From assembly GCA_020438665.1 (NCBI GenBank), contig JAGQUE010000071.1:1990-8357 (forward strand): DNA of 6,368 bases, in the 5' to 3' direction. The notes beneath the pieces were generated by a model, which was not told the DNA's origin, made no database searches, and saw only the letters and a list, made by a program, of their open reading frames with translations. Positions 1 to 6,368 of the stretch are shown in pieces; positions within the stretch are counted from its first letter, which is position 1, and each line of letters starts with the position of its first letter. The DNA comes from Nocardioidaceae bacterium. GTDB taxonomy: Bacteria; Actinomycetota; Actinomycetes; Propionibacteriales; Nocardioidaceae. The position numbers and the translations under genes are program-made.

Positions 1-126
1 GCGGAGGATGCCATGGCGCTCCTGCGTGGGCACGCCTACGCCATGAGCAGCGACCTGAGCGACGTGGCGGCGCTGGTGGTCGACCGCAAGATCAACTTCT
101 CCAACTTCGATGTCGAGGGAGACTGA
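1..126 (+). CDS. ANTAR-domain transcriptional regulator, C-terminal fragment
   Basis: The reading frame is open from the first base and ends at TGA 124-126, giving the last 41 residues of a protein that begins upstream of the window. The visible part matches the second half of an ANTAR domain: AMALLRGHA followed by LSDVAALVVD, the pattern of the last helices in this family. ANTAR proteins bind paired RNA stem-loops and act as antiterminators; in actinobacteria the domain commonly follows a GAF sensor domain. The sensor part is not visible here, so whether this one carries GAF, PAS or a receiver domain is unknown. The tail after the domain (KINFSNFDVEGD) is short and unremarkable. Only 3 bases separate it from the next regulator, so the two are probably co-transcribed. 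The ANTAR assignment is fairly secure; any role is inferred from the family. Confidence 0.75.
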   Translation, partial: AEDAMALLRGHAYAMSSDLSDVAALVVDRKINFSNFDVEGD

Positions 127-129
127 CCC

Positions 130-838
130 ATGAGAGCGACCAGCAGTGGCGCGGCGTTCGCCGCGGCGAGCGCCGCCATGATCCGGGGCGTCGACGGCGC
201 CAGCACGGTGTACGCGCTGCTCGCCGACTGCCTGGGACTGCTCGGTGCCGACCCCGGCGGAGTGCTGGTGAGGGTGGGGGAGCAGCAGGTCGACCTGCTC
301 GCGGCCGCCTCACACAAGGCCGAGGAGCTCGAGCTCTATCAGTCCCGGCTCCACGCGGGGCCCTGCATCGAGGCGATCGAGACCGGGCAGCGCGTCGGCG
401 TCGCCGGGGCCGCCGAGCTGGTCGACCGCTGGCCGGAGCTCGGCGGGGCGATGGTGCAGGCCGGCTTCAGCATGGTCCACGCCGCACCGATGCGCTGGCA
501 CGACCGCGTGCTCGGTGGCCTGAACCTGTTCTGGCGCACCTCACGGACCCTGCGCCCGGAGGAGCTCGAGCTCGCTCAGGCGTTCGCCGACCTCGCGACC
601 GTCGCCCTCATGCAGCCCCCCGGGCCCGACGACCAGACCGCGGTCGACCGTAAGCTGCGCATCGCGCTGCGGGGGGCGTGTGGAGATCGAGCGCGCCAAG
701 GGCGTCCTGGCGCAGACCGCCCAGCTGGCCATGGACGAGGCCTTCGCCCGACTGGTCCAGCTCGGCGAGGAGGCCGGGCAACCGTTGACCCAGGTGGCGC
801 GCACCATCCTCAACGACGTTGCCGGGCCACGCCCGTGA
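130..838 (+). pseudogene. GAF-ANTAR regulator, frameshifted at a G6 tract
   Basis: ATG 130 follows a GAGGGAG ribosome binding site (115-121). Residues about 22-165 form a GAF sensor domain with the typical actinobacterial signature: HAGPCIEAIETG, then RWPELG, AGFSMVHAAPMR, VLGGLNLFW and a closing helix LAQAFADLATVALMQ. From about base 677 the ANTAR domain continues in the next frame (+1): VEIERAKGVLAQTAQLAMDEAF, cut here as VEIERAKGVLAQ, then MDEAFARL and VARTILND, ending at TGA 836-838. Omitting one G from 671-676 joins the two into a 235-residue protein, a normal family length. As written, the first frame instead runs to TAG 922-924 (264 residues) with an Arg/Gly/Pro-rich tail of about 80 residues typical of out-of-frame GC-rich DNA. 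Such a product would keep the sensor and lose the RNA-binding part. It may be a true mutation, a sequencing error or slippage; sequence alone cannot decide. Confidence 0.8.
671..676 (+). other. G6 homopolymer at the frame switch
   Basis: Six consecutive G lie exactly where coding similarity moves from the GAF frame to the ANTAR frame. With five G the reading becomes L-R-G-R-V-E-I-E, the expected linker into the first ANTAR helix. With six it reads L-R-G-A-C-G-D, which leads into the out-of-frame tail. The position is certain from the sequence; the cause is not. Confidence 0.8.
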
Positions 839-880
839 GGGGCCGTGGTGCGGCCCGCGTGCCGCGATCGCCGATGGCGG

Positions 881-886
881 TAGGGT
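881..886 (+). promoter_or_regulatory. possible -10 element (TAGGGT) for the transporter operon
   Basis: TAGGGT fits the TANNNT pattern of actinobacterial housekeeping promoters and lies in the only sizeable non-coding gap, 107 bases before the GTG start of the binding-protein gene. A start site near 892-894 would give a leader of about 100 bases containing all three inverted repeats. I see no convincing -35 hexamer 16-18 bases upstream, so this is a weak call. Transcription could instead come through from the regulator genes. Confidence 0.2.
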
Positions 887-896
887 GTCTCGAATC

Positions 897-917
897 GGCC
901 CCCGGGGTACGGGGGCC
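897..917 (+). terminator. strong GC hairpin, possible terminator or attenuator
   Basis: Arms GGCCCCCG (897-904) and CGGGGGCC (910-917) pair perfectly over 8 G:C pairs around a 5-base loop (905-909). It lies 59 bases after the restored stop of the GAF-ANTAR gene and 76 bases before the next start. No T tract follows, which is common for actinobacterial terminators but leaves the call uncertain. If the -10 at 881 is real, the hairpin would sit at the very 5' end of the operon leader and could act as a stabilising or attenuating element instead. Confidence 0.35.
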
Positions 918-932
918 CACGTAGAGGCTCGA

Positions 933-973
933 CCGAGAGAGCTCGGGCCGAACAGCTCCCTGCGCCGGGGAGC
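933..973 (+). repeat. two further inverted repeats in the operon leader
   Basis: CCGAG (933-937) pairs with CTCGG (942-946) around a 4-base loop. GCTCCC (955-960) pairs with GGGAGC (968-973) around a 7-base loop. Together with the hairpin at 897-917 they make three stem-loops in a row, ending 8 bases before the ribosome binding site of the binding-protein gene. Short stems are easily found by chance in GC-rich DNA, so function is only a possibility. Confidence 0.35.
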
Positions 974-980
974 CGACCTT

Positions 981-986
981 GAGGAG
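981..986 (+). promoter_or_regulatory. ribosome binding site fixing the GTG start at 993
   Basis: GAGGAG lies 6 bases before GTG 993. It decides the start of the binding-protein gene, because the same frame is open upstream to an ATG at 819 that would add an implausible Arg/Gly-rich leader before the signal peptide. Confidence 0.8.
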
Positions 987-992
987 ACGAGG

Positions 993-2603
993 GTGAATCG
1001 ATTCCGGAAACCGGCCGCAGCCCTGACCGCGGGTGCGCTCGCGGTCGCGTTGACCGCCTGTGGAGGATCCGACGACGGTGGCAGCGGGGGGTCCGCGGGC
1101 GCCTCCGGCCAGCCATGGACCCTGGGAACGACCGAGTCGGTCACGGCGATGGACCCCGCGGGCTCCTATGACTTCGGCTCGTGGAACATGCAGTTCAACA
1201 TCTTCCAGCAGCTGATGGTCATCCCGGCGGGCGGGGACACCCCGGTCGGCGACGCGGCCCAGTCGTGCGACTACGACGACCCGACGACCGTCACCTGCAC
1301 ACTCAACCCGGACCTGACGTTCTCCAACGGGGACGCGCTGACCTCCTCCGACGTGCTGTTCTCGTTCAAGCGCAACCTGGAGATCAACGACCCCAACGGT
1401 GCGTCGGTGCTGCTGGGGGCGATCAGCAACGGGGACTCCGAGAACCAGACCCTGGCCGACGGGGCCATCGAGACCCCCGACGACACCACCGTAGTCTTCC
1501 ACCTCAACCAGCCCGACCTCACCTTCCTGAAGGTGCTGACCACGGCCGCCGCCTCGATCGTCGACGAAGACGTCTTCCCGGCGGACTCGCTCCTGCCCGA
1601 CGACCAGGTCATCGGCTCCGGTCCCTACACGCTGGCGCAGTACAAGCCCGGCGAGCAGGCCGTCCTCGAGGCCAACGAGAGCTACTCCGGCGACCGGGAG
1701 CCCTCTGCGCCCCAGGTGTTCGTCCAGTACTTCAACGACCCGGCCCCGCTCAAGACCGCCGTCGAGACGGGTCAGGTCGACATCGCCTGGCGCACCTTGA
1801 GCCCCACCGACCTGAACTCGCTGGAGGACGGCGGGAAGGTCGACGTGATCCGGGGCAAGGGCTCGGAGTTCCGCTACTGGGTGTGGCAGCTGAGCACGCC
1901 GGTCGGCAAGCAGGTCGCCGTCCGCCAGGCCGTGGCTCAGCTCATCGACCGTGACGCGATCGCACAGAACGCCTACGACGGCACCGTCACGCCGGCGTAC
2001 TCCATCGTGCCGCCCGGATTCGCCGGCCAGAAGGACTCCTTCCAGGAGAAGTACGGCGACCCGAGCGTCGACAAGGCCAAGCAGATCCTGGCCGACGCCG
2101 GGGTCAAGACGCCCGTGAACATCACCCTGGGCTACACCCCGACGCACTACGGCCCGAACGCGGTGGACGAGGCTAACGAGCTGGCCAACCAGCTCAACGA
2201 CAGCGGCCTGTTCAACGCCTCGACCAAGGATGCGGAGTGGGAGCAGTACCAGACGCTCTACAAGCAGGGCGCCTACGACCTGTTCATCCTCGGCTGGTAC
2301 CCCGACTTCCTGGACGCCGACAACTACCTGACCCCATTCATCCGCGACGGCGGGTTCTACGCCAACAACTACTCCAGCGACAAGGTCAACCAGCTGCTCG
2401 ACCAGGAGCTCGGTGAGACCGACGAGGCCAACCGCAACGACGAGATCGGACAGCTTCAGGACATCGTGGCCGAGGACGTGCCGCTGATCCCGTCCTGGAA
2501 CGGACTCAACGTGGCGGTCGCGAGCAAGAAGATGACCGGGGTCGAGGACACGTTGGACCCGACCTACATCTTCCGCTTCTGGATGATCGGCAAGAGTGGC
2601 TGA
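993..2603 (+). CDS. peptide-type ABC transporter substrate-binding lipoprotein (SBP family 5)
   Basis: This is the extracytoplasmic receptor of the importer encoded downstream: it binds a peptide-like solute and delivers it to the two permeases. The start is GTG 993, giving 536 residues, normal for the family. Residues 1-22 are a lipoprotein signal peptide: a basic start (NRFRK), an Ala/Leu-rich core and the lipobox LTAC with Cys23 as the lipid anchor. A Gly/Ser/Asp-rich linker follows. Family 5 features are MDPAGSYDF and WNMQFNIFQQL (near residue 64), LKTAVETGQVDIAWR, RQAVAQLIDRDAIA with a downstream PPGF, and GWYPDFLDADNYL (about 434-446), which lies in the ligand-binding domain. Cys92 and Cys102 are close enough to form a disulfide; this is inferred. 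The gene opens the operon; the next start is 6 bases after its stop. The ligand could be oligopeptide, dipeptide or another solute; I cannot assign it. Confidence 0.93.
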   Translation: MNRFRKPAAALTAGALAVALTACGGSDDGGSGGSAGASGQPWTLGTTESVTAMDPAGSYDFGSWNMQFNIFQQLMVIPAGGDTPVGDAAQSCDYDDPTTVTCTLNPDLTFSNGDALTSSDVLFSFKRNLEINDPNGASVLLGAISNGDSENQTLADGAIETPDDTTVVFHLNQPDLTFLKVLTTAAASIVDEDVFPADSLLPDDQVIGSGPYTLAQYKPGEQAVLEANESYSGDREPSAPQVFVQYFNDPAPLKTAVETGQVDIAWRTLSPTDLNSLEDGGKVDVIRGKGSEFRYWVWQLSTPVGKQVAVRQAVAQLIDRDAIAQNAYDGTVTPAYSIVPPGFAGQKDSFQEKYGDPSVDKAKQILADAGVKTPVNITLGYTPTHYGPNAVDEANELANQLNDSGLFNASTKDAEWEQYQTLYKQGAYDLFILGWYPDFLDADNYLTPFIRDGGFYANNYSSDKVNQLLDQELGETDEANRNDEIGQLQDIVAEDVPLIPSWNGLNVAVASKKMTGVEDTLDPTYIFRFWMIGKSG

Positions 2604-2609
2604 TCGCGG

Positions 2610-3638
2610 ATGAGCTCGGCCTCAGGGTCGCTGCCCCGGTACGTCCTGATCCGCCTCCTGCTCGTCCTGCCGATGATGCTGGTGCTGCTCACGGTGGTGT
2701 TCTTCCTGCTGCGGGTGGCACCGGGTGACCCCGTCTCGGCGGCCGTCGGGGGCAAGCTGGACGAGGCGGCGCTGGACGAGCGGCGCGCGGCACTCGGGCT
2801 CGACCGTCCCCTCGCGGTGCAGTACGTCGAGTACCTGGGGCAGGTGGCCAGGCTCGACTTCGGCTCCACGATCAGCGACAACCGCCCCATCCTGGACATC
2901 ATCCGTGACCAGGGTGGGGCGACGCTGACGCTGACGGTGGGTGCCTTCGCGTTCGCCCTCCTGATCGGGCTCCCGCTCGGCCGACTGGCGGGGAGGTACC
3001 GGGACTCCGGTCTGGACGCGACGATCCGGATCTTCGGCGTGGTGACCTACGCCGCGCCGATCTTCTGGGTCGGGATCATGTTCGTCCTGCTGGTCGTCAA
3101 CGTGTTCCCGGGGTGGCCGACCTACGACATCGCCTCGCCCCAGACGAAGTTCCTCGTCGAGCCGCGCACCCACATCCTGCTCGTGGACGCGATCCTCGCG
3201 GGGAACGGCGGCGCGGTCAACGACGTGCTGAAGCATCACGTGCTCCCGTGCCTGACGTTGGGGCTGTTGCTGTCGGGAGTGATCATCCGCCTGGTGCGCG
3301 TCAACGTCATCCAGTCCCTCAAGGGCGACTACGTCGAGGCGGCGCGTGCGCGCGGCATCCCGGAGCGGCTCGTCGTACGCCGGCACGCCTTCCGCAACGC
3401 GCTCGTGCCGGTGATCACCGTGATCGGCCTGCAGGTGGCGCTCACGCTGTCCGGCGCCGTGCTGACCGAGCGGACTTTCAACTGGCCCGGTCTCGGCACC
3501 GAGCTGGTGCAGTACGTCAACAGCCGCGACTACCTTGCCGTGCAGGGCCTGGTGACGTTCTTCGCGCTCGTGGTCGTGGTGGTCAGCGTCGTCGTGGACG
3601 TCGTGAACGCGCTGGTCGACCCGAGGGTGAGGTACTGA
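2610..3638 (+). CDS. ABC transporter permease, DppB/OppB type
   Basis: This is one half of the membrane channel of the importer. The 342-residue protein has the family's layout: a first membrane helix at about 11-34, then VAPGDPV, a conserved extracytoplasmic segment with ALGLDRPLAVQY and LDFGSTI, and five more helices near 104-126, 141-166, 211-227, 265-287 and 311-336. The EAA coupling loop, YVEAARARGIPERLVVRRHAF in outline, has E243-A244-A245 and G249 and ends in RNALVP; it docks into a groove on the ATPases. The C-terminus NALVDPRVRY is typical. The start lies 6 bases after the binding-protein stop and has no clear Shine-Dalgarno sequence, so translation is probably coupled to the upstream gene. 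One base separates its stop from the next ATG. Confidence 0.93.
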   Translation: MSSASGSLPRYVLIRLLLVLPMMLVLLTVVFFLLRVAPGDPVSAAVGGKLDEAALDERRAALGLDRPLAVQYVEYLGQVARLDFGSTISDNRPILDIIRDQGGATLTLTVGAFAFALLIGLPLGRLAGRYRDSGLDATIRIFGVVTYAAPIFWVGIMFVLLVVNVFPGWPTYDIASPQTKFLVEPRTHILLVDAILAGNGGAVNDVLKHHVLPCLTLGLLLSGVIIRLVRVNVIQSLKGDYVEAARARGIPERLVVRRHAFRNALVPVITVIGLQVALTLSGAVLTERTFNWPGLGTELVQYVNSRDYLAVQGLVTFFALVVVVVSVVVDVVNALVDPRVRY

Positions 3639-3639
3639 C

Positions 3640-4578
3640 ATGCGCGGGCTGTTCCGACAGATCTGGAACACCCAGGGCCTGGCCCGGTGGATCTTCTGGG
3701 TGGGGCTGGTCATCACGGTGGTCTTCGTGGTGTGTGCCGTCTTCGCGCCGTGGCTGGCGCCCTTCGGCTTCAACCAGACCGTGGCTGACGGGGTGAAGCT
3801 GCCCAAGACCGCACCGCCATCGGCGCAGCACTGGCTCGGCACCAACGACCAGTTCTACGACATCTTGAGCCGCGTGATCTGGGGCGCGCGGACCGCTGTC
3901 GAGGTCGTGGTCCTCTCCGTGGTCTTCTCCGCCGTGATCGGCGTGCCCCTCGGCCTGGTGTCCGGATTCGTCGGGGGCTGGGCCGACCGCATCCTGGTGT
4001 TCGTCATGGACGCGCTGTACGCGTTCCCGTCGCTGCTGCTGGCGATTGTCTTCTCGTTCCTGCTGCGCGGAGCGCTCGGCGGCAGCGTGGTGGCGGCGGC
4101 ACTGTCGCTGACCGCGATCTACATCCCGCAGTACTACCGCGTCGTCCGCAACACGACCGTCTCCGCGCGCGAGGCGACCTATGTGGAGGCCGCTCGCGCC
4201 ATCGGGGCCCCGCCGGTGACCATCATGAGGAAGTACCTCTTCGGCAACGTCGTGCAGTCGGTGCCGGTGCTCGGCACCCTCAACGCGGCCGATGCACTCG
4301 GGACGCTGGCGGCATTGGGGTTCCTGGGGCTCGGCATCCAGCCGAACGAGGCCTCCGAGTGGGGCTATGACCTCAGTCGGGCCCTGGACGACGCCCAGGC
4401 GGGAACCTGGTGGCCGGCACTGTGGCCCGGGCTGGCGATCATCCTGCTGATCACGGCACTGACGCTGGTGGGCGAAGGCCTCAACGAGACGGTCAACCCG
4501 GCGCTGCGCCGGCGCCGGCTGCGTCCGGTCGTGTTCCCGGCGCGAAGCCCCCACGTGGAGGAGGGGGTGGCTTCATGA
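3640..4578 (+). CDS. ABC transporter permease, DppC/OppC type
   Basis: This is the partner permease of the heterodimeric channel, 312 residues long. ATG 3640 follows a GGTGAGG ribosome binding site (3626-3632) inside the end of the preceding gene. An OppC-type N-terminal segment has one helix (about 18-37), then APWLAPFGF and [22 protein letters not shown]. The usual Gly-Arg-Asp of the DQLGRDxLSR motif is replaced here (DQFYDILSR). Further helices lie near 86-109, 117-142, 146-166, about 207-232 and 262-280. The EAA loop has E183-A184-A185 and G189, followed by [10 protein letters not shown]. The C-terminus is longer and more basic (RRRRLRP) than the last helix requires. Its stop overlaps the next start by 4 bases (ATGA), a classic coupling arrangement. 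Confidence 0.93.
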   Translation: MRGLFRQIWNTQGLARWIFWVGLVITVVFVVCAVFAPWLAPFGFNQTVADGVKLPKTAPPSAQHWLGTNDQFYDILSRVIWGARTAVEVVVLSVVFSAVIGVPLGLVSGFVGGWADRILVFVMDALYAFPSLLLAIVFSFLLRGALGGSVVAAALSLTAIYIPQYYRVVRNTTVSAREATYVEAARAIGAPPVTIMRKYLFGNVVQSVPVLGTLNAADALGTLAALGFLGLGIQPNEASEWGYDLSRALDDAQAGTWWPALWPGLAIILLITALTLVGEGLNETVNPALRRRRLRPVVFPARSPHVEEGVAS

Positions 4579-5651
4579 GCGAGCCCGTCCAGGCGAGCTG
4601 GCACCAGGAGCCCGTGCTGGCGGCCCGCGACCTGCGGGTCTGGTACGGCACCGAGCGTGGGCCGGTGCAGGCGGTCGACGGGGTGAGCTTCGAGCTGCGT
4701 CGGGGCGAGATCCTGGGACTGGTGGGGGAGTCCGGCTGCGGCAAGTCGACGCTGGGGAGGGGCTTGATCGGACTGTTGCCGCCGGGCAGCGCCACCGACG
4801 GCGAGCTGCGCTTCCAGGGGCGCGACCTGCTGACGTTGCGTCCCAAGGAGCTCCACGCCATGCGAGGGCGCGACCTCGGGATGATCTTCCAGGAGCCGTT
4901 GACCCGGCTGAACCCGCTCATGCGGATCTCCGAGCACTTCGCGGAGACGCTGCGTCAGCACGAGCCCGGGATCGGCGCCGAGGAGATCGAGCAGCGCGCC
5001 CTCGGAATGCTCCGGGTGATCGGCATCCCGCCCACCCGCTTCCGGGCCTACCCCCACGAGTTCTCCGGTGGCATGCGGCAGCGACTGATGATCGCGCTGG
5101 CGCTGGTGCTGCGACCGGCGTTCGTGGTGGCCGACGAGCCGACGACGGCCCTCGACGTGCTGGTCGAGGCCCAGATCATCCGCATCCTGCACGACCTGCG
5201 GCACGAGTTCGAGACCTCCCTGCTGCTCATCACGCACAACCTGGGCATCATCGCGGAGGCGTGCGACCGGGTGGCGGTGATGTATGCCGGAGAGATCGTC
5301 GAGATCGGCGATGCGCGCGAGGTGTTCGCACGCCCCCGACACCCCTACACGCGGGAGCTGCTGCGATCGACGATCTCCCTGTCCACGACCGGGCTCAACT
5401 ACATCGACGGCGCCCCACCCGACCTGGTGAGTCCGCCGTCAGGCTGCTACTTCCACCCGCGCTGCCCGGACGCGATGCGGGTGTGCGTCGAGCGCCACCC
5501 GGTGGACCGCGTCCACGACTCGGGGTCGCGCGCCCAGTGCTGGGCCGCCGACCTGCGCGACCAGCCACCGCCGTCCTACCTCGGGGAGCTGACCGCGGCC
5601 GACCGGGAGCCCCTGGAGCGGGAGGTGATCTCCAGTGCCGACGAGGCCTGA
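4575..5651 (+). CDS. ABC transporter ATP-binding protein, DppD/OppD type
   Basis: This is one of two cytoplasmic ATPases that power the importer; 358 residues. ATG 4575 overlaps the permease stop and follows GGAGGAGG (4557-4564). Motifs in order: aromatic A-loop near Tyr24, Walker [10 protein letters not shown] (51-59), Q-loop Gln106 (IFQEP), signature FSGGMRQR (163-170), Walker B FVVADEPT with Glu188, D-loop TALD (191-194) and H-loop His221 (ITHN, where the next residue is more often Asp). All catalytic residues are present. The C-terminal oligopeptide-transporter domain starts at HPYT (256-259) and carries four cysteines, 291, 297, 304 and 322, spaced C-x5-C-x6-C-x17-C. That pattern is conserved in this family, and a 4Fe-4S cluster has been reported for a mycobacterial homologue. 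An in-frame extension upstream to 4410 is rejected because it would lie inside the permease gene. Confidence 0.95.
   Translation: MSEPVQASWHQEPVLAARDLRVWYGTERGPVQAVDGVSFELRRGEILGLVGESGCGKSTLGRGLIGLLPPGSATDGELRFQGRDLLTLRPKELHAMRGRDLGMIFQEPLTRLNPLMRISEHFAETLRQHEPGIGAEEIEQRALGMLRVIGIPPTRFRAYPHEFSGGMRQRLMIALALVLRPAFVVADEPTTALDVLVEAQIIRILHDLRHEFETSLLLITHNLGIIAEACDRVAVMYAGEIVEIGDAREVFARPRHPYTRELLRSTISLSTTGLNYIDGAPPDLVSPPSGCYFHPRCPDAMRVCVERHPVDRVHDSGSRAQCWAADLRDQPPPSYLGELTAADREPLEREVISSADEA
5621..5625 (+). promoter_or_regulatory. ribosome binding site fixing the GTG start at 5635
   Basis: GGAGG lies 9 bases before GTG 5635, inside the end of the preceding ATPase gene. It supports a GTG start that overlaps that gene by 17 bases. 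It is the best-placed start for the last gene; the next in-frame GTG, at 5668, lacks such a site. Confidence 0.7.
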
Positions 5652-6368
5652 GCACGACGCCACCACCGTGGCCGGGGCCGGGGACGACGACACCGTCCTC
5701 GACCTCGACCGTCTGACGATCACCTTCCAGCTCCAGGGAGGCGCCCTGTCACGGCTCCTGGGGCTGCGCCCGCGCCGGGTGCACGCGGTCGACGACGTGA
5801 GTCTCCGCCTGGCGCGCGGGGAGGTGCTCGGCGTGGTGGGCGAGTCCGGGAGCGGCAAGACCACGCTGGGGCGTGCGCTGCTGGGCCTCGTCCCCGCCAC
5901 GTCGGGGACGATCACCTATCGCAACCGTGCCGGCAGCCTGATGGAGGTCTCCGAGCTGCGGGGACGGCGGCTGCGGGAGCTCCGGACGGACCTCCAGATG
6001 GTGTTCCAGGATCCCCACGCCGCCCTCAACCCCTCGATGACGATCGAAGAGGCGGTCGGGCACCCGCTGCGGATCCACCGGGTCGCCCAGGGTGCAGACC
6101 TGCGGGCGCGGGTCGTGGACGCGCTGGAGCGCGTCGGACTGTCACCGGTCGAGCGCTACCTCACCAAGCACCCCTCGGACCTGTCGGGGGGCCAGAAGCA
6201 GCGAGCCGTCATCGCCCGGGCGATCATCCTCGGCCCCCAGGTCCTGGTCGCCGACGAGCCGGTCTCGATGCTCGACATGAGTGTGCGGGCCAAGATCCTC
6301 CAGCTGATGGTCGACCTCAAGCGAGACCTCGGGCTGACCTACGTCTACATCACCCACGACCTCGCGTC
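5635..6368 (+). CDS. ABC transporter ATP-binding protein, DppF/OppF type, 3' end missing
   Basis: This is the second ATPase, partner of the preceding one in the heterodimer. The frame from GTG 5635 is open to the window end: 244 whole codons plus 2 bases. A variable acidic N-terminus leads into the strand LDLDRLTITFQL and an insert (GALSRLLGLRPRR), common in DppF-type proteins, before AVDDVSL. Motifs: Walker A GESGSGKTT (69-77), Q-loop Gln125 (VFQDP, then ALNPSMTI), signature LSGGQKQR (183-190), Walker B VLVADEPV with Glu208, D-loop SMLD (211-214) and H-loop His241 (ITHDLA). Everything needed for ATP hydrolysis is present. The missing part should be the last strands and the C-terminal oligopeptide-transporter domain, roughly 80-120 residues. 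The 17-base overlap with the upstream gene implies coupled, balanced synthesis of the two ATPases. Confidence 0.93.
   Translation, partial: MPTRPEHDATTVAGAGDDDTVLDLDRLTITFQLQGGALSRLLGLRPRRVHAVDDVSLRLARGEVLGVVGESGSGKTTLGRALLGLVPATSGTITYRNRAGSLMEVSELRGRRLRELRTDLQMVFQDPHAALNPSMTIEEAVGHPLRIHRVAQGADLRARVVDALERVGLSPVERYLTKHPSDLSGGQKQRAVIARAIILGPQVLVADEPVSMLDMSVRAKILQLMVDLKRDLGLTYVYITHDLA

Noticed and set aside
668..682. Programmed ribosomal frameshift giving a full GAF-ANTAR protein
   Set aside because: Joining the frames needs a +1 shift. I see no slow codon, internal Shine-Dalgarno arrangement or downstream structure that would stimulate it. A one-base indel in a G run is simpler.
785..790. TTGACC as a -35 promoter element
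   Set aside because: It lies inside the ANTAR coding region, and no -10-like hexamer is found 16-18 bases downstream.
904..915. G-rich stretch as a G-quadruplex
   Set aside because: Only two adjacent G runs (904-907 and 911-915) are present, and both are better explained as parts of the GC hairpin.
819..992. In-frame upstream extension of the binding-protein gene to ATG 819
   Set aside because: It would put an Arg/Gly-rich stretch in front of a complete lipoprotein signal peptide. GTG 993 has a well-placed GAGGAG.
810..2147. 445-residue open frame on the minus strand opposite the binding-protein gene
   Set aside because: It is a shadow of GC-rich coding sequence: the product is rich in Arg/Gly/Val/Asp with no recognisable domain, and the plus-strand gene is unambiguous. 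The same applies to the long minus-strand frames at 2622-3845, 3583-4554 and 4365-5342.
4410..4574. In-frame upstream extension of the first ATPase to ATG 4410
   Set aside because: It lies wholly inside the permease gene, the added residues resemble nothing, and ATG 4575 has a good ribosome binding site and the ATGA overlap.

Overview
The window is high-GC DNA with G or C at most third codon positions, GTG as well as ATG starts and good Shine-Dalgarno sequences. Together with tandem GAF/ANTAR regulators, this points to an actinobacterium. The protein style resembles Nocardioides and its relatives, but the genus is only a guess. All recognisable genes lie on the + strand.

Left part (1-838): the last 41 residues of an ANTAR-type regulator, then a second GAF-ANTAR regulator 3 bases downstream. 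The second gene is broken as written. Its GAF domain is in one frame and its ANTAR RNA-binding domain is in the +1 frame, and the switch falls at a run of six G (671-676). Removing one G restores a normal 235-residue protein ending at 838. As written, the first frame runs on to 924 with an out-of-frame tail.

Middle (839-992): 154 bases without a normal gene. They hold a weak -10-like hexamer, three successive inverted repeats (897-917, 933-946, 955-973) and a strong ribosome binding site. They form the leader of the next operon.

Right part (993-6368): a compact peptide/nickel-family (Dpp/Opp-type) ABC importer in the order A-B-C-D-F. It encodes a lipoprotein substrate-binding protein, two membrane permeases and two ATPases. 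The last ATPase runs off the window just after its H-loop. Gaps and overlaps of +6, +1, -4 and -17 bases indicate one tightly coupled transcript. The lipoprotein would capture a peptide-like solute outside the membrane, the permease heterodimer would form the channel, and the ATPase heterodimer would power import. The substrate cannot be read from the sequence.

The transporter is an ordinary member of a well-known family, and I see no clearly novel system. The points most worth a second look are the frameshift between the GAF and ANTAR domains, and the possible RNA-level link between two ANTAR regulators and the structured leader of the transporter operon.
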